From Undaria pinnatifida (taxonomy: Eukaryota > Sar > Phaeophyceae > Laminariales > Alariaceae): DNA of 64,000 nt. The position numbers were made by a program, and so were the translations under genes. The notes under the pieces were generated by a model, which made no database searches, was not told where the DNA came from, and saw nothing but the letters and a program-made list of their open reading frames with translations. The DNA lies in NCBI GenBank assembly GCA_012845835.1, contig JABAKD010000020.1, forward strand, positions 16,280,306 to 16,344,305, read 5' to 3'. Within the stretch, counting starts at the first letter, position 1. Each line of letters opens with the position of its first letter. Shown one piece after another: positions 56,801 to 64,000 of the stretch.

Positions 56801-59800
56801 CAAGCCGCAACGAAACCAGACAAGCCGCACACAACAAACCCTGCATCAACCCATGAATCAAAATATCACCCACGGTCAAGCACTCGACCTCTCCATCCAT
56901 CCCATTACGGACACACGCGGGCCGTCCCATTCTACCCCACCCAATCCCACCCCACCTCACCCCATCCCATCGCATCCTACCCCAGCCTACCTCATCCCAC
57001 CCCATCCCACCCTCCACCAGCATCTCACCTGCTTAATCCACGACTCCGCCTGTGCCACAGTCATCGTTCCAAAAAAGCTCCTCGCCCCTATCGCCATCCT
57101 CACAAGTCCAGAAAAATCTTCCGGCACATACGCCACCGACGCCGTACACACCACACCTCCCCGGCCACAAGCCATCCTGGTCGCATCCACCTGCAGGCTC
57201 ACAAACGGCCCCTTCCACCCCAACCTGAGACACGACTCACGCTGCACCGTAAGCGCCGCAGCAACGCTCGCCCGCACCTCCCCACACAAATCCGTCAACA
57301 ACTCATCCGCCGCATCCGGGGTCGGTCCGAACCCGTACGAGCTGTTACTTCGCGGGGAAAGCTCGTCCGCCAATAGCTTAAACCCAAGCTTGGCCGATTC
57401 GTCGTGGGGGCTCGTGGAGTTAAGGGCGCAGGAGAGCACGAAGTTGCGGTGCGAGGCCGCGCGCGCGCCCGCGGCCCCAGCGGAGTTTCTGCCGCTAGAA
57501 TGTCTACCACTACCGCCGCTATAGCCGGCGCCACCAGCACCGGTGCCGTTAGGGCCAACGCCACAGGCAAGCCCGCCGAGGGCGCCATTTAGGCCATTTA
57601 GGATGCTACCACCGCTGAGACCCCCGGGAAGGGCCGAAGATGTACCAGCGGCAGCAGCAGCGGCAGCGGCGGCGGCGGAAGCGGCTTGAGCAGACGTGCG
57701 TGGGGAGGTTGATTTGACCCTAGGGTATACGCGTTTCCTCGTGGGTGTGCCTGCAATCCTCGACAACGTTTTTGCGATGCGATACAATGCGCCAACAGAC
57801 AGCGGTGACGCATGGAAGGCGGGGGGGAAGAGGAAGTGGAGGAGGGGGGGGGGGCGGGAGGAGGAGGAGAAGGAGGAGAAGGAGAAGGGGGGGAGAAGGC
57901 GGAGGGGGTCGGGGGGGGGGGGGGGGGAAGAGGACGAGGAGAACGAAGAGGACGAGGTGCAGGACGAGTAGGACGAGGCGCAGGACGACAAAAACGAGGA
58001 GGAGGAGGGGATGCAGCGGTTAAGGGGTTGGGTTGTTAACCCTTTTCACTACAGCAAAACACATTCTTCTACAGTTCTCAAATTTGAAGCAGTTTGTCCC
58101 CAGAACGCGAGGGAGGCGTTCTAAAATGGGGTACCTAAGCATGACGAGAACGAGTGTAGGACGGGGTGCAGTCGCTATGGGATTTTGGTTAATCCTTTTA
58201 CTATTAATACTGCAAACAAATATCATCCTGATCAAGCTCCAAGCACTTTTCGCCAAAAAACGCGGGTGGAGTTCCACGCGGGTTTAGTTACCGTACACCT
58301 TGTACCAGGTAGCGCGCAAGAAACACGCCCCCTCGGACGATTATCTTAGCTGATTTTCTAGATTATAATGGGGGCGGTAAGTCTTGAGAGAGCAACCACC
58401 GAGTGATGCATCTCGAGATCTTTCCACAAAGCCAGCGTTCTCGTTGGGTGTCGAACCCGCCTGGGTTTGGAAAAACCCACCCTGGAATTCGTCGCAGAGG
58501 CTGTGTAATCTTGCATGTTATAGGGTAGTCTAACTCGTTAACCCCGGCGGATAGAAGGCCTTCTGCGTGGCTTAGCCTCTCACCGTTCGGATTGGCTTTC
58601 TTCGACGCCAGGGCGTTCGCCTTCATGATCGCTGCGTGCTCCACGACGTGTTTTTTGGAGAGGTGGTTGAGCATGCCGCTCGTGCCCGACCCTCCGTAGC
58701 CCCCGCTCGCTTCCACGTGGGTGTAGGTTGAACCGCACCTGGCGTTGCAATGAGGACATCGTACCAATACGGGCTAACGTTCACGTCGCTATGATGAGGA
58801 TATCGTTTCGAAAAATGTATCGCTGTGTGGTAAGGGTATCGTGTCGATAAAAGTATAATTTACACTACTGCAGTGCCGGCAAGGAGAGCGTTTCGAAAAA
58901 GAACAGGCGAGAGGGTTAAGGGTTCCTCCTGAATGTCGGCGTAACCGTCTGCAACTTGTGGTTGTACCAGGGACCCATCACGAGACTATGACCGAGCTTC
59001 TCGTAGGACGTAAAAAGCGGGGTGCGTGGTAGTTTCATTGAACAAACTACCAGGTGGGTATATTAGTTCCAGTGTTTTGAACCTCTCCAAACGAGTTATA
59101 TTATGAAAAAGGAAAATACACTCCAGCTGTGAGATCGAAGATTTCGTCGAAACTCATCTTTGCAAGCTGTGTGTGATACTCCGATCGCGCGTATTACGAG
59201 TTGTGTGTCCTCATTAAGGATATAGGTCGGCGACTCCCCTTACAACAACAGCAGTGTAGCTATCAGGGTCAACAGGATGATTTTAGTCAGTCTGTGCGCG
59301 GAAACTATAAAACCCGTTTCTGAGGGGGACAAAATCTGACAGCTGTGAAGGGAAATGTAACCTTTGATCAAGTGAATCTTGTAAGTCGAATAACCGGTGA
59401 GGGGGTGGGGCGGAGTTTCGAAGGACGTGGGGGCCTGGTTTTGATCAAAAGCGAGCGGGTTTGGAGGAGGGGGGGGGGGGGGGGGAAAGGGGGCAATTTG
59501 TGCATGTAAGCTATAAATCCTTCCGAGGGGATAAATCTGACGGTTTTGGCATCAGTATATTATTGGGGGCGGGGGGGGGGGGGTTGGGGCGGGGGGGGGG
59601 GGGGGGGGGGCGGGGGGGGCAGCTCAATATGTGCCTGGAAACTATACCTGGTACATTATTTTGAGGGGATAAATGTGACGGTTTTGGAAATAATACATCA
59701 GTTTATCATGTATATCCTGGGGTAAGTCGTACAATCAGTGAGTAAAGAGAGGGTGGAGTGTTCGAGGGGGTGGGGTTGGGATGGGTTGGGGGGGAGGTGG

Positions 59801-62199
59801 GGGGTGTGGGGGCGGGGGGGGGGGCGGGGGGGGGAGGAAGGGCTTTAGGTGAGGGGTTTGTTATACGTGTGGTGCTAGGTCTAGGCGATGGTGCGGGTGA
59901 TGGGGAAGAAGGGGGCGTTCGAGGCGGGGGGGGGGGGGGGAACACAGCGGCATGGATGGCTCTCGAAAGATAATGAGTTACATTGTATCAGTGCGCAGAA
60001 TGATCATGGATCGAAATCGCCTTGAAAAATAAGGGCGAGGGATTTATACGGCGGTATGTACGGCAGTACAGATTACCGGCACCTACCAGTACTCTACGTC
60101 AAGCTGAAACGCGAACTGCAATGTGGTTTCATGGCTTGGGCATTGCTTTAGAATCCCCCCCTCCGCCAAGGCAAAAATACTACCAGGTATAAAAATAGGG
60201 CAATGCTTGATAGTCTACAGCAGCAACCAGATGACACGTGGGAATAAGATTATACAATTTCCCCGCCGCCCCATCAAAAATCGCCCCCCCCCCCCCCCGC
60301 AAATACCTCCCCCCTTCCCCGTCGCCCCGCCCGCCCCATCGAAAATAAAAATCCGCCAGAATAATAAGCACTACCCGACAGTAGTTGATATCACCTCTTC
60401 ACCTTTCGAGCCATCCATGCAGTACGATAGCTCCAAATTAATGTATATATGGCCTTCAAGTTCAAACTAACCCCCCCGCGCCCCTCCTTCCCCGCCACCC
60501 CCACCATCGCCTAGACCTAGCACCACGCGTACAGTAAGCTCCCGTACAATTAGGCGACTTAAAAATGTTGGAAATCCCATCCACCCCCGCCCCCCGCCCC
60601 CCCCTTAAAACCCCGCCATCCCCCCAACGGTTATACGACTTAAATGATTTACATATCATAATAACCACAGCTGAAGTGTTTTTTTTTCATTTTCTAAATA
60701 ACCTGAAGCATTCCACAACCGTCAGATTTTGTCCCCCTCAGCAACAGGTTTTACAGTTTCCGTGCATAGATTGCATCACCCTGTTGACCCTGGTACAAGC
60801 TACACTGCTGTAGTTCCAAGGGGAGTCACCGACCTATATCCGCAACGAGGACACGCACAGTAGTAGTACGCGCGATTGAAGTATCACACACAGCAGAACC
60901 TATTTCAGCGGTTCCTTGGTTCCCCTTCTCGGGGTGAGGGCTAAGTCGGGGAGAGGCGAGGGGCGATGTCACGGTTTCCACACCGTGTTCGTAAAAAAAT
61001 CGAGATCGCTGCACCACAAGGTTTCACTTCTCCAAAACGAGCATCCAGAGTGTTCGATCAATATTATATTGGTCATTGGTGTACAGGCAGTGCTATCAGA
61101 ATATAACCGGATTTTTTTTTGTTTTTTTTGTTAGATATCTTATTATCTAACAACCTCAACTCTGACCTTGACAAGTGCTTGGTGGTCGCATGACATTGAC
61201 GTCTTGCCTTCCCCCCTGTATCATTTAATTTAGAGACTACGTGACATGGTTCCAAACGTTATTACACCTCCTGGTATGTTTTGGGGTTGACTTTTGAAAA
61301 ACTCGCATACAAACACCAGTACAGTACAGACATAAACAGCCACAACCATCCACGCCAAACTTTTATCCATAGAAACATCCACAACTACGACACCTGCGAG
61401 CTCTCGCACGCAGCAGCAGCAGCAGTATTTATTGGCCATGCCTAGGGTAGAGTTACGTGATAACGCTCAACAGGCACCTGCCCATCCCAAGAACGTGCAC
61501 ACCAAACACAACTGCTGTGTGGCGAAATGCTATAAACTTCCAAACGCCAATACCAACATACTCCAAAAAGCCCCACCCCACTCGCACCCACCTATACGAG
61601 CGCTTTGGTAGTCCCAGCTCGGGCTGGGCCGGTTCCTCCACCATCACAATGCATCGCACATTCCGTCCCCCCGGTGTTGCGGGCTCGAAATTCTCGAAGT
61701 GCTGCCACACCCCTGAAGTTCGATGCTTCCGTTTCCTGCCCGAGAGCAACAAGCTCTCCTGAGTGCTATCGGAGGCAGCAGCAGCATCGACGGCAGCAGA
61801 TGCGGCTTGAGGGGAAGCAGCGGATGATGATGTCGGTGTTGGGGGAGGGGGCAGCATGGAGGAGGAAGTGGGGGGGGGTGAAGCCGATCCTGCTGCTGCT
61901 GTTACTGCTGCTGGTGCTGCCGCTGCTGCTGCTGGGGCTTCTCCTTCCCCTCGTCCTTTCTCCACTCCCCCTTCTCCTGCTCCTCGTGCTGCTGTTGCTG
62001 CGGCGGCGGCGGCGGCTGCTGCTGCCGCCGCCGCCGCTGCCTCTGCAGGGGTCCCCCCAGCTTTCGACGGCATCTGCCATGAAGGGCTGGGGGAATGATT
62101 GTTGGTGGTAGCCGTGCCGTGGCGGGGGGGGTCATTGGTCCGATCACCACCATCACCACCACCACCACCACTGCCACTTGCACTACTGCTGTCCGCCAT
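53805..62199 (-). CDS. hAT transposase-like gene with BED zinc finger, six exons, possibly domesticated
   Basis: Exons in order: 62199-61660, 58773-58481, 57758-57029, 56840-56743, 56426-55968, 55008-53805. All borders are GT-AG, phases agree, and the product is about 1107 residues. Residues 1-150 are Ala/Gly/Pro-rich. A BED-type finger spans the first intron: SGVWQHFENF (near 164), Cys186/Cys189, then His217/His222 (LNHLSKKH). Exon 3 holds the first part of the hAT core (GPFVSLQVDATR, VCTASVAYVPEDFSGLV, FFGTMTV). Exon 5 has a YRLHLTVANSL block comparable to the CAAHxLxL region. The exon 5/6 join gives a SSRWTGQYALFDRLL block (TRWNSTYxMLxR in hAT). The last exon ends in a dimerisation region (LLEFWKLHG, LARLHAGVETTSRQGKRHFG, VEQMLMVRMNSHL). 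The catalytic Glu of the usual SxxxER motif appears as Lys here, so it is probably not an active transposase. The exon 2/3 border is the least certain. Confidence 0.8.
56100..56260. repeat. CACCAT-type low-complexity segment inside an exon
   Basis: A CACCATCACC-rich run in exon 5 of the hAT-like gene encodes a Gly/Asp-rich linker on the minus strand. It separates the VANSLGGAG block from MRAVVRRAMSMVEELG. Confidence 0.6.
59090..59990 (-). repeat. Dispersed ~0.9-kb repeat with poly-G tracts (copy 2, inverted)
   Basis: The reverse complement closely matches 10268-11130, including the short blocks between homopolymer runs. An extra segment of about 80 bp (59350-59430) is present only here. The copy lies in intron 1 of the hAT-like gene. 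Confidence 0.75.
60200..60900 (+). repeat. Dispersed repeat, diverged copy 3
   Basis: 60345-60560 resembles 10240-10400 (GCCAGAATAATAAGCACT, TTTCGAGCCATCCATG, CGCCTAGACCTAGCACCAC). 60715-60900 resembles 10890-11060 (CAGATTTTGTCCCCCTCAG, CTGTTGACCCTG, GGGGAGTCACCGACC). It lies in intron 1 of the hAT-like gene, directly next to inverted copy 2. Confidence 0.65.
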
Positions 62200-62429
62200 C
62201 TCAAAGCCAGTACGCAAGGATATGGATACGTTTCGATACGAGTTCCGTCCTATAGCTGGATATATACCAGGGGGGTGCCTGCTGCGGTATATGGTGATGC
62301 GATGTGGTGATGCGATGTGGAAGCGAATTGCCCTTGGCTTGTGTGGGAGGGAGGGAGGTGGGTAAAATAACCAAATTTATTATTATGCCGGGATTTCGGA
62401 TTTTCTTCTGATTTTCCATGATGGCTCCC

Positions 62430-62580
62430 ATATGTTATTTAGTATAATAACCGATTTAGTTTTATAATTATATTAAAACGGTTTTTATTTTATAAGACGT
62501 CGTGATACCCGTCCGTATGAAACCATAAGGACATTGTTTTATTCATATTAATAAGGAAGTAGTTCTTATATTTTGGTACA
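62430..62580. repeat. Two AT-rich imperfect hairpins
   Basis: AACCGATTTAGTTTT...AAAACGGTT at about 62449-62485, and ATAAGGACATTG...AGTAGTTCTTAT at about 62526-62571, resemble the ATAAGGACCGTTT hairpins at 29.38, 50.39 and 50.70 kb. They lie 5' of the hAT-like gene. Confidence 0.4.
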
Positions 62581-62989
62581 AAGCGGACCCAAACCGACAA
62601 CCGGGATGGGACTTGACTTTTCGGCTTGTTTGTGGCATGTGGCATCCCGTGGAAGGCAACAATCACGGGATTACATTCGTCTTACACGCCGTATATGTTT
62701 CTTGTCCCCTGGTTTTTTATTTTTGTGCATGTTCGAACCTGACAGTTCCGTCGAAAAACGGAGAACGCCCCAGGTGGATACTGCTGTCACAGAGCACTGC
62801 AGCAGCAGTTCAAACTGTATAGCTCTGCGCTGCTGCCTGTGATGATGTGCTGCACTACTGCACGCACCAGCGGCCAAGGCCGACTACGAACGAGCGCTGC
62901 CTGGGTTAGGAAGAAGGAGGGGCCTGCCTGCGCCAAAGCTGTCCAACATGGACTCTGACCCCCGCCGTTCGTCCGTGACGACCTGGTAT

Positions 62990-63240
62990 CCAGCGTGGGC
63001 ACCACCGTTGCCCAGAGAATCCGCGCGCTGGACGCCGCTGCGCTGCTTCTTTCTGTGGCTACCGCTTGAACTTGACGAACCGCAAGATATATTGCTCGCG
63101 GTCACGACCAGACAAGGTGCCTGGCTGTGACCATATTTCGGGCCCCTGTAGACCACCAGGGCGAGGCTTCGCCAGCAGCCAGCTCGCCTCGGCCGACGGC
63201 GAGGTCTTTGCCGTCGCCTTCGACAATAAGGCGTACGGTC
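62990..63240 (+). CDS. Possible exons of an unidentified plus-strand gene
   Basis: Two frames look protein-like: VGTTVAQRIRALDAAALLLS after an AG near 62995, and GFASSQLASADGEVFAVAFD (about 63160-63220) ending in GRK at a GTGACA donor. Both are GC-rich and lack stops, but splice pairing is unproven and no domain is recognised. The minus strand is also open here. Confidence 0.2.
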
Positions 63241-64000
63241 GTAAGGTGACACTATCATATCGCAGAGCACGCGGCGGGAGACCTCGCCGCGAGCCGACTC
63301 CCGGGCTCATGGCGCGCCCCGACAACCCTGGCACGATAACCACCCGAATCATGCACCGTGCTCCCCAACCCAGGAGCGGGGGACGTATAGGTGGGACAAC
63401 CCATATTTCGACGTTTTATGGGCGTCCACATCCTGGATATCTCCTGGATCACCTTTAGCACGGTTTCTCCCAAGAGAAAATCGTCCGCGTGCAAGTGGCA
63501 GCCTGCACCCTCTTGGATACTTCGAAGAGATATTATGATATTATACCCGGGAGCCACGTCCCTCCGCGTTTCTAAGCGTGTACTCCGTAGACACCGCGCT
63601 CCTTCCTCTGAAGCTCTCGCGCACGTCTCCCCCAGCGTTCTCTCCACGCTCCGGACAGCCTATGTCACTTCCGAATCCTCAACGTGTGGAATGGCGCAAC
63701 CGATCCACTCCCCCGACCGCTCAATCGCCATGTCGATACAACATTCGTCTCTCTGCTTTGCCCCGTCGAGGGCCCCGCGATGGTGGTCGCATTGGTCGCT
63801 CCAGCGGCGGGAATTTGGGTTTCCGCCACAACCAGGCTGGGTCGAAGGAGACGCGTCGCGGCGCCAACTGCAACAGCTCGGGGGAATACGGAGTTGCATC
63901 CAGCAACATGCGCTCGTCAGGGAGTATCCTGGGTGCATCCTCAGGTTTCATAGATAGGTGAATGTATATGGATAAGTCAAGCAGCAGCAGCAGTGCAGCA

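Noticed and set aside
63255-63960. HADDFLL-like sequence suggesting a reverse transcriptase remnant on the minus strand
   Set aside because: Only this short match is present. The neighbouring RT motifs are missing and both strands are open, so chance is likely.

Overview
The window is eukaryotic nuclear DNA. Coding potential lies in short exons of 60 to 1200 bases. Their ends are GT-AG sites whose phases join cleanly, and introns run from about 0.4 to 5 kb and are packed with simple repeats. A brown alga or another stramenopile alga would fit the intron-rich genes, the chromodomain Ty3/gypsy element, the hAT transposase relatives and the heavy microsatellite load. That placement is an inference and is not proven by any single feature.

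Three spliced genes can be followed. (1) On the minus strand, 17.0 kb down to 0.45 kb and running off the left edge, is a gene for a long coiled-coil / amphipathic-helix protein: 14 exons, one of them optional, at least 582 codons, no family recognised. (2) On the plus strand, 29120-37424, is a complete six-exon gene for a 383-residue EXS-domain membrane protein of the ERD1 / SYG1-XPR1 type. (3) On the minus strand, 62199-53805, is a complete six-exon reading frame of about 1107 residues with a BED zinc finger at the start and a hAT dimerisation region at the end. It is a hAT transposase-like gene that may be domesticated.

The rest is mostly mobile and repetitive DNA. From 41.2 to 45.4 kb (minus) lie a decayed Ty3/gypsy chromovirus (RNase H remnant, DD35E integrase, chromodomain) and, just upstream, a frameshifted NADAR-domain sequence. 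From 45.95 to 48.0 kb is a cluster of miniature LTR elements (TRIMs) with 84-bp LTRs. A second TRIM with LTRs of about 430 bp sits inside an AAT microsatellite at 48.8-50.35 kb. At 13.35-13.83 kb a 271-bp MITE is nested inside a hAT-like miniature element. A repeat of about 0.9 kb with long poly-C tracts is present in inverted orientation at 10.2-11.1 and 59.1-60.0 kb. A shorter related module is scattered through the window.

Two patterns cut across the map. Fragments of exons, including their splice borders, are repeatedly duplicated into neighbouring introns of both the coiled-coil gene and the EXS gene. One 1.6-kb intron of the coiled-coil gene holds about 25 degenerate copies of the palindrome TAACATWATGTTA. 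The stretches 17.1-20.7, 21.2-29.1, 37.4-41.2 and 51.0-53.8 kb show no gene I can support beyond weak candidates.
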